Positions 11,009 through 22,308 of a DNA stretch of 44,977 nucleotides are shown here, one piece after another. The stretch covers positions 1-44,977 of the forward strand of contig JAAMPI010000292.1 in assembly GCA_013054445.1 (NCBI GenBank), given 5' to 3'. Source of the stretch: Cudoniella acicularis. Lineage: Eukaryota > Ascomycota > Leotiomycetes > Helotiales > Helotiaceae. The stretch's first letter is position 1; every line of letters begins with the position of its first letter. The position numbers and the translations under genes are program-made. The notes under the pieces are model-generated. The model was not told where the DNA came from and ran no database searches. It worked only from the letters and a program-made list of their open reading frames with translations.

Positions 11009-11399
11009 ATCGGGGTTAACATAACTCGCGCTCCCTTATGTGATCTCGGTATTCACCTGTAGGGGGCTGGCTTGGTGTGTGACGGACCCGTGGCCAGGGG
11101 AGGCGGACCTTAGACAATCAGCAGCGAGCTAAAGCTTGGCGCTATCGGCTACGCCGTTGTCGATATCGTTACCGTCGTCTTGGTGATCGGCGACAAGACG
11201 ATCAGAAATGAGTGTGGTTCCGGAGCCGAAGCTGTCGCCGTCCGCCGGGTCGCTATCTATAATGTATAGAGAATAGGAATCGCCTTTAGCTATAAGGTCG
11301 ACGTCAAGATTACTATAGTCGGTATTAGACTCGGCGTCTATAGATTTATCGTCACCTAGTATAATCAGATCTAGTATCGTATAAGTAAGTTGTCCTGGC

Positions 11400-13290
11400 C
11401 GAACTAAGAGACATAGTATGCTTACCTGGTGTGCTTCCTCTTATTAAGCGGCTAGAGTTAACAGGACTACTGACAACTACCTCCTGTCGTTGATGTTACT
11501 CTTATAGCTTATCCCCCTAGTCCTGACTACGAAGTAGAGTACTAAGAATAAGTTCCTCTAATCTGACGTTACTAGCCCTACTTTGATTATATTCCTGATC
11601 GATTTAAAGGTGCGATAGCTCAGTAGAGTAGGGTATACTAGCTGATAGTGAATTTCCTTACTCTTCTAAAGCTATCCCTAGTTCTGTCTCTAATTTAGCT
11701 ATACTATTATTAATCTATCTATTATAGCTACTGTTAAATAGCTTAGGGAGGGAGTAGACTATAGACTCTACTAACGTGCTCTAAGTAATACTGCCGATAC
11801 CTTACTAGTTAGTCTGATCTTATAGTAGCGTAGAGGATTAGGGGAGGGTCTAGGGCTAAGCTTGTATATAAGTAGAATACACGTCTTGCTGATCACAAGG
11901 CCTAAGTCCTAAAGCTCGCTCCTTAATATAGTAGCCCTCCTTAACGTTATATTATAGACTAGATATATTAATAGACTTTGTTAGCTTAGAGGCGAGTTTT
12001 AAGGTTACGAGGGTGTTATATAGACTCGTATCCCGTCTAATACGCCTAGTAACGACATTACTAGAAGTACCTTCTTTAGTATTATCTAGATAGTTATCGA
12101 GAATTATTAGTTAATCTACGTATAATCAGTAGACCGCTTCTTAGTATAAAGGACAGCTAGGGCGCCTACCTCGACTATTACCCTGACGTCTACCTAACCC
12201 TGGTTATGTTTAGTCGACTTATAGTATAGTCCCGTCAAGAGCTAGCTGTTTTAGACGCTAAGCGATAGACTCGGTCTTCGGGACTTTAGTTAAGATCTTC
12301 GGATATAAGGCCGTCCGAGAGAGCTCCTAAAGAGATAGAAGATCGTCGTCTAATTTATTATCGCTAATACTAAGAGTATACTAATAACCTAGATTAACAG
12401 ATCAGAATGATTTATTCTAGGTAAGACTTTTCTATATACCTTTACTTATTACTATATTTCTATCTGCCTTAGCTTAATATCTAGAACAGGAGGGAGTAAC
12501 CGTAGGTCTATATACTTTCTAGCTGCTTATAGGCAAACGGATAGTATAGCTAGATTTAGTGTAATAGGGAAAGCTACTACTCTCGGAGGGTTAGTTCTCC
12601 CGCTCTAGACTACCTATAAGTGTATTTATACTCTCCTTTCTCTCTTAAGAGAAGGGGATAACAAGAGAATAAGATTAAGTCAGCGATAAAAATATACCTA
12701 TAATTTATATTTATATTACTATTTTAGGGGATATAGTTTACTCTCTTATTCTTGTCCTTTTATATTAATAACTTATAAATAAGGCTATATTTATATTTAA
12801 TATATAAATTATTAATATTATACAGATATAAGCTCTTTAGCTTATTTTTATATTACTAGTAGAAATCGCCTATCTAGTTCTTCTCTACTTTATATCTATA
12901 AATCTCTATTATAAAGTTCCTAACTATTTGACTAGTTAGAGGGATCCCGCGGTCAGTCAGACAGTTGATTTGATTGATTAAGACATGTTCTTAAGCGATA
13001 GTGAGACATTAGGGCTGTTTAGACTAGAACTCTTCTCTAGAGGTAGTTTTACCTCTATTACGTTAGGATAGCGCAGTTTAGTCAACCTTGTACTTTCTAG
13101 CAATCTTAGCGTAATTAGGCGTGTCACAGTTATCTGCCTCAGTAAGAGCCTTGTCTATATCGCCTTTAGTTGCTATTTTATCGTTAATTAAATTAGGTGG
13201 TGTGGTGGTTGAGAGACGCGTGCACGTAACAGGACCGTGCATGTAAGCGGGAAATCGAGTAATGACCACGTGGCACTCGTAGATTGTCAT
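11400..13290 (-). pseudogene. RIP-degraded block with pogo-type transposase N-terminus
   Basis: Starting at 13290 on the minus strand, a frame carries the N-terminal pattern of pogo/Fot-type DDE transposases (NYAKIARKYKVD, a Psq-like helix-turn-helix). It then runs with many TAG/TAA stops through recognisable blocks such as QINQLSD, IPLTSQIV and LKSLYLYNINNL that resemble the CENP-B/Tc5-type HTH region. Below about 12700 the resemblance fades and a different degraded frame is read (about 12400 to 11500), which I cannot assign. The sequence is strongly TA-biased. Terminal repeats were not located, so element borders are approximate. Confidence 0.55.
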
Positions 13291-13383
13291 CTATAAAGGA
13301 CATCTATCTTCCTCCCGTTAAAAATTTATTGACGCAAGGACTGTACTTACATCTACCTACCTTAGGTATCTAAAGAGCTACCC

Positions 13384-13412
13384 CGCGGTCTACCCCGCAG
13401 TCTACCCCGCAA
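13384..13412. repeat. Three TACCCCGC repeats just before the oxidoreductase ATG
   Basis: Three tandem copies of an 11-bp unit (TACCCCGCRGTC) end 2-3 bp before the start codon at 13415. They may be a leader or promoter element or slippage product. Confidence 0.75.
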
Positions 13413-13414
13413 TC

Positions 13415-14709
13415 ATGGCGTCAACTCCACCATATACTCTCAAGTGGGGTATCATGGCCACGGGCCGAATCGCATCGTGTAAGCTTCCCATAGCTCAATG
13501 CCAGTTACTATTAACACGCCCTAGCCTTCGTCAAAGACCTCCTCACAGATCCCACCACTCGCAACGTCTACGATGTTCGCCACCAACTCGTCGCGGTTGC
13601 CTCCTCCACCTCCAAGGAGAAGGCGGTTGACTTCTGTGCTAGAGTCAAGGCTCCCAGCGGCGTCAAGACGTATGCCTCTTATACTGAGCTCGTGGCAGAT
13701 CCAGACGTCGATATTGTCTACGTGGCCACCCCTATTAGCCACCACTTCCAGAATACCATGCTAGCTCTGGAGGCCGGAAAGCCCGTCCTCTGCGAGAAAG
13801 CCTTCACCGTCACCGCCTCACAGACAAAGAAGCTCGTTGCCAACGCCAGAGCAAAGAATCTGTTCCTCATGGAGGGGGTTTGGACACGGCACTTTCCCCT
13901 GAGCGTCAACGTCCGGGAGCTGGTCTCCTCTGGAGCCATTGGAACTGTGTATCGAGTTATTGGTAAGGCATAACCAAAGCTTCTCAGGTGCTACATACCG
14001 CTAGTCGACTAACACACACACAACAGCCGACAACTCCTTCAACCAAGACCTACCGGACAGCAAACTCGGCTTTGCTGACTCCCACCGAATGGTCAACCTC
14101 GACCTCGGCGGCGGGGCCATGCTCGACTTGGGCATCTACTCGCTCACCTGGCTCATGCAAATCCTCTACCACCTGCAGCCGGAAAAGGAGAAAGAATCTC
14201 CCACCGTGGTCTCTGCTATTAACAAATACCACACCGGCGCCGACGAGATGACAAGTTTCATCATCCAGTTCCCAAAGCACAAGAGCATGGGCATCGGCAT
14301 GACGGCGTTGCGCATCGCCTCAGGCGTGGACTACGGGTTCACGGGCGGTCCGGCTATCAAGATCCAGGGCTCAGGGGGAGAGATCCAGGTCCTGGGTCCG
14401 GCATTCAAACCGCGCCAGTATCGGGTTATTAAGAAGGATGGCGGCGGCGAGATTGAGGTCGTAGACTGCCCTTTCCCTAAGGACAAGAACCGGGATGACT
14501 GGGGCCATGGGATGTACTGGGAGGCAGATGAGTGTGCGAGGTGTTTGAGGGATGGGAAACTAGAGAGCGACACGCTTCCTCTGGATGAGAGTATCGTTAT
14601 TATGGAGTTAATGGAGTCGGTGTTGAAACAGGGTGGGGTTGAGTATCCGGAGATAATAACCAATGATGTCTATGATCCGAATAGTCTGCTCAACACGGGC
14701 AAGGCTTGA
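13415..14709 (+). CDS. Gfo/Idh/MocA-family NAD(P)-dependent oxidoreductase (394 aa)
   Basis: Three exons: 13415-13478, 13525-13962, 14027-14709. Introns have donors GTAAGC and GTAAGG, branches TATTAAC and GACTAAC, and AG acceptors; all phases join cleanly. The protein starts with a Rossmann nucleotide-binding segment (WGIMATGRIAS, residues 11-21), has the conserved CEKAF (111-115) around the catalytic-site Lys, and the family signature DLGGGAMLDLGIY (193-205). The length and the DxGGGxxxDxGxY motif resemble fungal D-xylose 1-dehydrogenase / trans-1,2-dihydrobenzene-1,2-diol dehydrogenase-like proteins. Substrate cannot be read from sequence; cytosolic because no targeting signal is seen. It stands alone between decayed transposons, with a transposase remnant starting divergently 124 bp upstream, yet carries no stop or frameshift. 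Confidence 0.9.
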
Positions 14710-15250
14710 GGGGGATGAATAAATCAATGACTCTCATTTCTTCTCGGAGAATATACAAATCAGGCTCTGGGAGTCAGCTATGCTCATTTTTTTACTTATT
14801 TCGCTTTCGATTACACGTGAGTACAACATTAAACGAGTTCTGGTCAGTGTTGCTGCTATTACTTAAACATTCTCCAGCGTGTGCTACCTGAGCAGTAACA
14901 AGTCAAGGAGGTCACTTTGGATATCTATAACTGGGTGATCCCTCAAAGGAGACGTTAAAAATCCCGGTGGGGTGGGGAAAAGGGGTTCGGTAATAAGCGA
15001 GCTGATACACAAAATTTCTTGAAGGAATATTCCAGATTATACAAACGTCATTTGAGGCTTACTGTTGTTTATACCGCGGTACTGAGTATGTTCGTTTTAT
15101 GTTCACATGAACCTCATCCTGCCCGGGCGCGCCTGCCGCACTGAAGAATCGAGTGAAAGCGTATAGGGCTAGGGAGATATCTTTGCACCAGGCTCAGGGG
15201 TACATGAGGTCTGGAACATCTCCAGTATTTATACTTAACCGTCAGTCCAG
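14710..15250. other. Intergenic, nothing recognised
   Basis: Mixed-composition DNA downstream of the oxidoreductase. No supported gene, repeat or RNA gene was seen. Confidence 0.5.
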
Positions 15251-16158
15251 ATCAAGATAGGACAGCTTCTGAAGAATGGATCACACTCTATTCGCTTCGT
15301 CGAGCTCTTTCCTCAATTATGTCACTTTGGCATAGATTTTGGTTCCCGCGCCCCTTCTACTCAGGACCGGTTCTATACAATCTCCGCAGCCCTTTACCTG
15401 CCAAATCTGCAAGTTCTACAGACCTCTAACGCAATGTGTCAAACAGATACAATGTTACAACTTCTACAAAGACATCAGACTTTGAAGGAGATATCATTCT
15501 CCTATGTAGATATCAATGGGAGTATAAGAATCTAGCAATCGCTCCTTCTTACGATCTAGTCAGAGCTGCCAATATAGAAACTAACAATAAATTGCTGCTG
15601 GACTGACGATAAACGTATTAGCCTGCAAGAATTTAACCCTGATGATTATGACAAATGGATTGTCGTTAAGGACCTCACTAGCCTCCATTATACTATCAGC
15701 CGTCTTATAATAGAACCTACGTAGGCTTTGCAAATGCAAAATCTCAACTCACATCCTAGAATGACCGGGGAGAACTGGCTCTACGTGTGACCAATTGGAG
15801 CTTGTAATTTGCAGGGGCAGCAGGTAATAGTAGAGCACTAAATGAAGGATAAGATGTGTTTTTGAGACCATTCTGTGATATTCTGCTTTCCATGGTAGCT
15901 TCGTCGATCAGTGTCTCATTGAAACTTCGCCTTGCGTTCTCAGACACCACAGCAATGGAGAACCAGCAACCCCATTCGCGATATAAACCTCTTCAGACCA
16001 AGGAGGCTTTGGACAAACTTATCGGCGCTAGTGAGGATCTGAAGCTCCAGAGAAGATTAAGCGACTCCCGGTGTTGGATTTTTAGCGATGCTCCATTAAA
16101 TCTACAGCGAGAGGTGCGCTATATATATTGGCCTGAAGGCCCTGTAATTGCCACCTGA
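15251..16158 (+). pseudogene. Broken gene of unknown family (leucine-rich stretches)
   Basis: From 15251 a frame stays open for 94 codons, with protein-like sequence including SHSIRFVELFPQ, STQDRFYTISAALYLPNLQ and LQLLQRHQTLKEISFSYVDI. The pattern resembles leucine-rich or F-box-associated fungal proteins, but no F-box is visible. It meets TAG at 15533 and more stops, while the same frame keeps protein-like blocks (FNPDDYDKWIVVKDL near 15640). A further open stretch at 15856-16158 (SISVSLKLRLAFSDTT and following) may be the C-terminal part. No ATG-led full-length frame can be built. Probably a RIP-touched or decaying gene copy. Confidence 0.4.
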
Positions 16159-16244
16159 ATCGAAGGTTCCAGGGTGTGCCTACAGTGATTACTCACTGTA
16201 TTTCTAAGCACCGCCACCCTGTATTTATAAGCTTTACCACTGTA

Positions 16245-16650
16245 TTACCAACCCTTCAGTGGAAACTTCCAGCGCTTGTAGGGCCTTCGCCACCTATATG
16301 CAATAGTCAGGACCTCTATCTCACTATCAGGCAATTCACCACCCCTTGACGCCTCCTTCCCCATGTCTGGGGTTCTGATCAAATAGAAGCGATTTCGATC
16401 TTTGGGACGATAGAGGATCCATCCTACATCTCTGGCTGCATCATCCTGTGACCATTCCCAGGTGCAAAGTAGATTATTCCTGTCACTTGGAGCCCCAGGC
16501 TTCCGTCTGTGGTGTCCCAGATATGCGCTGGTGGGAGTACCGGTAGAGGTGTTGAGGGGATTGATGACATAGATGCACAGTCTGTGGCTATAAGTCGGAG
16601 CGATTCGCTTGAATAATCGCGTCCCGACGTGTCTCTGCTACCAACCTACA
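16245..16650 (-). pseudogene. Fragment of an unidentified gene
   Basis: A frame of about 130 codons on the minus strand, ending in TAA at 16247-16245, has one internal TAG that fits TGG to TAG. It reads like a real protein (LFKRIAPTYSHRLCIYVINP, then WEWSQDDAARDVGWILYRPKD, then a basic WRRPYKRWKFPLKGW end). Its upstream part is cut at the mariner transposase remnant beginning near 16656. Family not recognised. Confidence 0.4.
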
Positions 16651-16655
16651 TTATA

Positions 16656-17779
16656 ATGCGGCCTCCAGGAACACCACGACTACCTTTAGGAGAAACCTCT
16701 CCTAATACAAGATCAAGGATAGTAGGTGCCCGTGATCATGTGATAAAATCTGTAGCCATCGGGCGCCTTGAAAACCTCAAAGATTCGACTATACGATCTA
16801 TCCTCAGAAACGCGTCTCACCAGACTTCTTACATCACCCCTAAACGCCAGGGCAGAACCCCACTCCTTACTCTAGGCGACTAGCGATTAATATAGCGTAT
16901 AATTGCCCTATTTCTAAAGATAACTACTACTCAGCTTTCTAAGGATTACGTGTTATACGTTTCTAAAAAATCAATCTACTACTATCTTAAAAAATCCGGT
17001 ATTTAGAAGTAGAGGTATAAGTAGCGGCTATTTTTAACTAAAGAACATATGTGACTATAAAGAGAGTAGGCGGAAAAGTATAATAGAAAGCCAGTCGACT
17101 AGTAAAACTGTTTATAGTAGGATAACGAGTGCTTAATTAAGCGTAGAAAAGGGGTATAATCGAGTAGATATATAGATAGTAAGATAAAATCTCTTTCTTC
17201 TTCTATATTATATACCTCTACTAATTATAGAATAACTATAATAGGTTAGGTCTTAGAATTATAGATAATTTAAGCTAAGCTATTAAAGCCTAAATTAAAA
17301 ATGTTTTAGGCTTGTTTTAGCTTTAAGATAAGGAGCGATTTAATAGTTATAGAAGGAGACTAGAATATAAAGAGAGGGGGTGTTATAATACGAGTATATA
17401 TTAAAGTCTTATATAAATACCCTTTTATAATCCTAGAACACGATAGTATCTTTATATAAGATAATACCCTTATTTATAAGACATATAATATCAGGGATCT
17501 TTTCCTAGAACTAGGGATAGATATAATAGATTAGCCCTTATATTCTCCTAAGTTAAACCCTATTAAAAACTTATAAAAGATATTAAAAGCCGAAATCGAA
17601 TAATATATCCTAAGCTTAAGGCAATAGGTAACGCTTAAGTAGTAATAGACTTTATGATTTAGTATATATAAGGAGCCTAGGAGGCGTTAGTACTAGAGCT
17701 CTTAAATAAGCTAGCTAAGGGGATATAGAAACGAGTAGATGCTATAAAGGCTATAGACGGATAATATATAAAATATTAA
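16656..17779 (+). pseudogene. Tc1/mariner-type transposase remnant 1 (DDE_3-like)
   Basis: The N-terminal part is well preserved (MRPPGTPRLPLGETSPNTRS, then HTH-like LENLKDSTIRSILRN). After about 16880 it decays into TA-rich sequence with many TAG/TAA stops, but family landmarks remain: a degraded QDNAPIH-like block (DNTLIYKTYNIRD), then YSPKLNPIKN, the third-acidic-residue region, where the expected Glu is now Lys. The end reads DG-stop-YIKY, matching the usual DGWxTKY C-terminus with TGG changed to TAA. Start and end are in different frames, so at least one indel is present. Terminal repeats were not identified. Non-functional. Confidence 0.75.
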
Positions 17780-18155
17780 GTTTTTACGATTATTAATTGA
17801 TTAATTACGAACTAGATAGCCTTTTCGGATTATAAATAGCTTTAAAATCAAGTAAAAAATAATTAAATTATAATTATTGGTTTTAGTAAAGGGCTTACAC
17901 CGGAATAATGTTTAATCTTTATGCTTTAGCGTCCTAGGTCGGAATATATACTAGGATAATTAGCCTTATAGACCTCTCACTACCTTATATAGAGGGACTC
18001 GAGATTCTAAGGCATCGTTTCCAGACTCTGGCCTATATTATATCGTGATCGGGGTGTTAAGTCGAAAACCACCCGCTCATATAGCTATCACCAAGATAAT
18101 GTCCTTTGTTAAACGAGTATATCTGGATCTAGAGAGCACCTTCCCCTGTCCTTTA

Positions 18156-20300
18156 CCGTAACCGAAATCCCGTGCCAAATCCTACTCCTACCAAATCCCG
18201 CTTTTTTTTTAAATTCTACCTCTATACTAAAATATAGCTAGAGTCGACAAATCAGCTCAGATTAACGCCGGAGTTACTATATTAAAAAGAGAAGAATTTA
18301 TAAATTATTCTAATACTATTATAAAATATAGATATAATCGTACTTTACTCTTAAAGTATATATACGGCCTTACTAAGTCAAAAAATAGCTAATTTATTAT
18401 AGTACTAGTGTCTTACTAACGAATAGAAAGAGGTCCTGATTACTTAAATCAATAGCCTAATAGACCGAGGAATATTACCGACTAGTTATATTATTAAGAA
18501 TCTTATTAAAGAAATTTAGAGAGCGAGTATTAAAAAGAACTAGGTAGGCTAGTTTATAAAGCGCTATAGGATTAGGCTAAAGAGCCTATACCTTTAGAAT
18601 ATTAATAATTTACGCGTCTCTATTAAGTACGTCTAAATATTTATCCTCTTTTTTATAACTATTAGTTAATTTTATATATTTATTTTACTATACTATTATA
18701 AGAATATATTAATAGTTGTCTGTTTACCTAGCTTATAATAGTTATCGAGAAATATTAAATTAGAACTAAAAAAAATATATAAATTTAACGAGAAGAGCTT
18801 TCTAATAGGCTTAAGAAGAACCCTAAAACGAGTTACTATAAGAGGCTTTAAAATCTAGGGTTAAAAAGACAAAGTAAGATAAGAGTCGAGAATTTATTAG
18901 TATCTTAATATATATCTTAGCTATTAGTAAATAGATACTATCTCTTCTAGTCTATAAGAATAATTTAGGCGACTTATAAAGCACTTAAGTAAACGATATA
19001 ACGACTAAATCTATAATATATTTTACTATTTTAAGTAATAGATAAAGTAATAATATAATCAGGTTAATATAGTTAAAACAAGTCTTTTATCGATATACTA
19101 AACCTAAAAGAGAGATATAAAAACGCCTTTTTATTATATATAGCTATTTAAGTTATATAAATATAGTATTTATTAATATATATAATAAGAATAGTATTAT
19201 TATCTTTATTCTTTTATTATATATAACTTATCGTCTATAACCTCTTAATATTAGTCTTTTATAGTCTCTCTTAACTATATATTTATAGGAACTTAAACAA
19301 GTAATAATAGGTAGTAGAGAAATAGTCTTAATATTAAAATGTTTCTTTTAGCTAATATCTAAAAGAATATAGAATAAGTCTTTTATAGAAGATAATATCT
19401 AATCGGTATAGCGAAAAGTAGGGCTCTAGCCTACGAATAGTGATCAGATTATTAAAAGTATTATTTTTCTAATTAAACTTTTACTAAAAAGGAGTTATAT
19501 TATTAAAGAGCCTCGATTTATAACTTCCCTCCGCTAGTTTAAGTTAAAGTAGGAGAAGGACCCTATTACTACGGATATTAATATCCCCTCTACTACTACC
19601 CTTAAACTATCTGCTAAAAATACTGTTCTATACTACTTAAACCGAGGCTTATTAAGGACGCTTAACCTTTAAAAGAAGAAACATAAAACAAGTGTTTGTT
19701 TAAACCTTATAGGCGAAGATACGAAGGGCTAGATTGATTATTAGTCTCTTACTAAGGTAGTAAAGGCTAGAGAGTATCAAGAGAAGAAGAAGGCTGAAAA
19801 AGAGGCGGAAGAGGGCGTAAAATTATAAAGGAAGATATAAAGAGAGGTAAATCAATTACGGAAGAAAGATAAGGCCTTGGAAAAGCAGTTAGTAAAGGAG
19901 ATATAGGTAGCTAATCCCGTAGCTAAAAAAAGCACCTTAAAAGAAGCTGGTTATAGTAGCATCTAAGGCTAAAAAGGCTCCTGTTAAGATGTTAAATAGG
20001 TCGAAGGCTCCTATAAAGACATAATTGCCTACTGAATTAGATTCTGAGGCTTCGAATGCAGTTGCTAGTAAGGCGAGAGACAATATAGAGGGTGAAATCA
20101 CAAATCAGCGGGGTCGTGTAATTCGACGACTCTAACATTATATATAAAAAGTCTAAATCACAAAAATTTGAAAGCGTGTTTGCATCTGCTTATATTTTTA
20201 ATTTTAGTGTATAATAATTAGTGATTATTTAGTTATAATATTTTAAATGTTGAGGTGAGTTTCGGAAAAAGCGGGATTTGGTGCGGGATTTCGGTTACTG
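18156..20300 (+). mobile_element. pogo/Fot-type DNA transposon, RIP-degraded
   Basis: Terminal inverted repeats are visible: left CCGTAACCGAAATCCCG, right (reverse complement) CAGTAACCGAAATCCCG, followed on both sides by further matching blocks (CCAAATCCCGCTTTTT); the left end holds an extra 16 or so bases. The left flank is TA, the usual pogo/Tc1 target dinucleotide; the right flank is TG, so the duplication has decayed or my border is off. The 2145-bp length is usual for Fot1/pogo elements. It encloses the transposase pseudogene on the plus strand. Confidence 0.75.
18420..20135 (+). pseudogene. pogo-type transposase remnant
   Basis: Degraded frames within the inverted repeats show the HTH/CENP-B-like region (INSLIDRGILPTSYIIKN-type and FIKRYRIRLKSLYL blocks near 18450-18620). 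The end is a well-preserved Lys/Glu-rich C-terminus (LRKKDKALEKQLVKEI near 19860, a Lys/Ala-rich stretch after 19960) finishing in RGRVIRRL and TAA at 20133-20135. Almost every in-frame stop is TAG or TAA. The catalytic core is too TA-converted to check the acidic residues. Start is approximate. Confidence 0.7.
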
Positions 20301-20511
20301 TGGCGCACTATGGTCATGTTGGCGGGCACTTACTCTGTTACTCTACGCAAGAGGTTCTGGCTCCCGACGATCCCGAAAAGTATAACAAGTAATATTGCTG
20401 ATACGGTCCAGGTAGCGCCTCTTTACGAGCCTGGTCAGATAAGTCTGTGTTTTTAGGGCATTCGCGACCCCGCACCCACCTAAAAAAAACACAATAATTA
20501 TGCCTCCCACG

Positions 20512-20522
20512 ACCCCCCCCCC
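20512..20522. repeat. C10-11 homopolymer
   Basis: A run of C in the non-coding leader before the second mariner-type transposase. Confidence 0.7.
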
Positions 20523-20551
20523 TCGATTTTAAGCACGCCCCTGGCTTCCAA

Positions 20552-21610
20552 ATAGAAACAAAACACAAGGAAGCGATACGCCAGCTATATAGCTTCGGAA
20601 AGAAGTCAGTTGATCAGATTATAGAGCGCTACGGGTTGAGTAAATCGACGATTATTAAGATTTTGGGCTACCCCGCCCTAGAGCGAAAACGACTGGCAAG
20701 AACCGGGCGACCTAAAGAACTCAGCGATGCACAGGTTGACGAGGCTATAGAGTATCTCTTAGATAGCTAGGATAATCGAGTCTTTAATTAGGTATAATTA
20801 CGCGACGAATTAAAGCTCTCTTGTACGCTAGAGACGCTTGCGACTCGACTAAAGCAGAAGGGCTATTATAGATGTGTGGCCTGCCAGAAGCCCTACCTCA
20901 CCCCCGCACAAGTCCTCGCACGTCTCTTCTACAGAATCATACATATATTTTAGACGGTAGAGTAGCTAAAGGTGCTCTAGTCGGACGAGGTGACATTTCT
21001 GGTTAGTAGAAGGGCTATAAAGCAGAGAGTGACGAGAAAGAGAAGTAAGCGATGCCACGAAACCTATATCTAGTATCAGTTCTATCGTAGCTATACGACA
21101 CTAGTAAACGCTTAAGGGGCAATTAGATATAGCTATAAGAGTCCTTTACTATTTATTTACGGTTCTAGTAAGAGGGGAGCCTTTAAGTAAACCGACTACC
21201 TGTCCTAAATCCTCGCGCCGTACATCTAGGGTATTTTAAAGGCCTTTGCCATACAAACTCACCTTCTTTAGCCTTCTACTAAGCCCTTGTTTATAGAGGA
21301 CGGAAACTCTGCCTACGGCTATAAGTCAAAAGGCAACTACTATATAGGATAGCGTACGGAGCATAGGATTATTTTAATATCACACCCCTCTACGAGTCCT
21401 AATATAAACCCTATTAAGAAGTGCTAGAGGCGGATTAAACAAGCATTATACAGACGCCGTAGGTAGCCTACGACTAAAGCCGAAATAGAAGCTATAGTCC
21501 TCGAAGAATAGGATAGAATATTATAAGATTAGATAAATAAGCTGATATTAAAGTAAGAGTATTAGGTTTATATATTAATAGAACGCTATAAATAGTCTAC
21601 TCCTAATTAA
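20552..21610 (+). pseudogene. Tc1/mariner-type transposase remnant 2 with about 21 nonsense codons, no indel
   Basis: A single frame of 352 codons runs from ATA (probably the original ATG with G-to-A) to TAA without any frameshift, but with about 21 internal stops, all TAG or TAA and none TGA. It keeps an N-terminal HTH (KHKEAIRQLYSFGKKSVDQI), SDEVTF around the first catalytic Asp, FIEDGNSAYG around the second, and SPNINPIKKC at the third acidic position where Glu is replaced by Lys (GAG to AAG). The C-terminus has basic QALYRRRR and Leu/Glu-rich sequence. Changes fit CAG/CAA/TGG to TAG/TAA and G-to-A, i.e. RIP on both strands. Terminal repeats were not found with confidence. Confidence 0.85.
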
Positions 21611-21717
21611 AATATCGTAGTTATACTTTAAAATCGAGTTTTATAGGCCTTATAGCCTAAAAACACAGACTTATCTGACTAGGTTCGTAAAGCTCTAACT
21701 AAGGTAGCGAGCTTTCG

Positions 21718-21946
21718 GGGGGGCACTCTCTAATTTATAGCGTATCACCGCCTAACTATTCGGGTATACTCGCTAATTTATAGTAGATCACTGCCTAATT
21801 TTCAGGGGGTGCTCGAAAACTTATCACGTATGCCTAACTCTAGCGTATACTCCTAACTTATAGTATATTACCCCTTAATTTTAATTTTAATAGTAGAATA
21901 TGCTCTTTAATTTATAGTATATAGCCCTCTTTAAATTATAATATTA
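21718..21946. repeat. Degenerate tandem repeat of about 45 bp
   Basis: Four to five diverged copies of a unit with core CTAATTTATAGTATATCACC, followed by CCTAATTTTCGGGGG-like sequence, lie immediately downstream of the mariner-type remnant. They may be subterminal repeats of that or another element. Confidence 0.6.
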
Positions 21947-22092
21947 CTATATATATACCTGTATATACGCGAATTATTTATAAGGGATAGAGAAATTTTA
22001 AATGACTTTTTAAAATAAATAAGTATAGTACGTACCTATAACAGTAATTCTGAAATGTCATTAGGCTTAGCTGTAGAAACCTTTATAAATAG

Positions 22093-22206
22093 CGCTAAAT
22101 TCACGTGAATTAACCTTAGGCTAAAATTACCTTCGATTGTTATTTTATCACCTACAAGCCCCGCCTCTGCTCTCTACCAAAATCTCAAGATCACGAGAAA
22201 GGCTCA
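22093..22206. repeat. 114-bp direct repeat, left copy (5' of HET pseudogene 1)
   Basis: It begins CGCTAAATTCACGTGAATTA, includes the perfect palindrome AATTCACGTGAATT, and ends GATCACGAGAAAGGCTCA. It matches 24862-24975 in the same orientation over equal length, with roughly one mismatch in six bases. Similarity fades just beyond both ends. Confidence 0.85.
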
Positions 22207-22308
22207 AGCCCTTCCTATATATTCTTTATCGAAGGGCAACGGCGACATGTCTTCTTCATTCAAGGCTCCTATGAAGAAACGGTCGCTGACCTTAAAAGCA
22301 CTGTTGGA

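Noticed and set aside
20338..20568. 76-codon minus-strand frame
   Set aside because: Lies across the non-coding leader of a transposase remnant and a C-run; low complexity.
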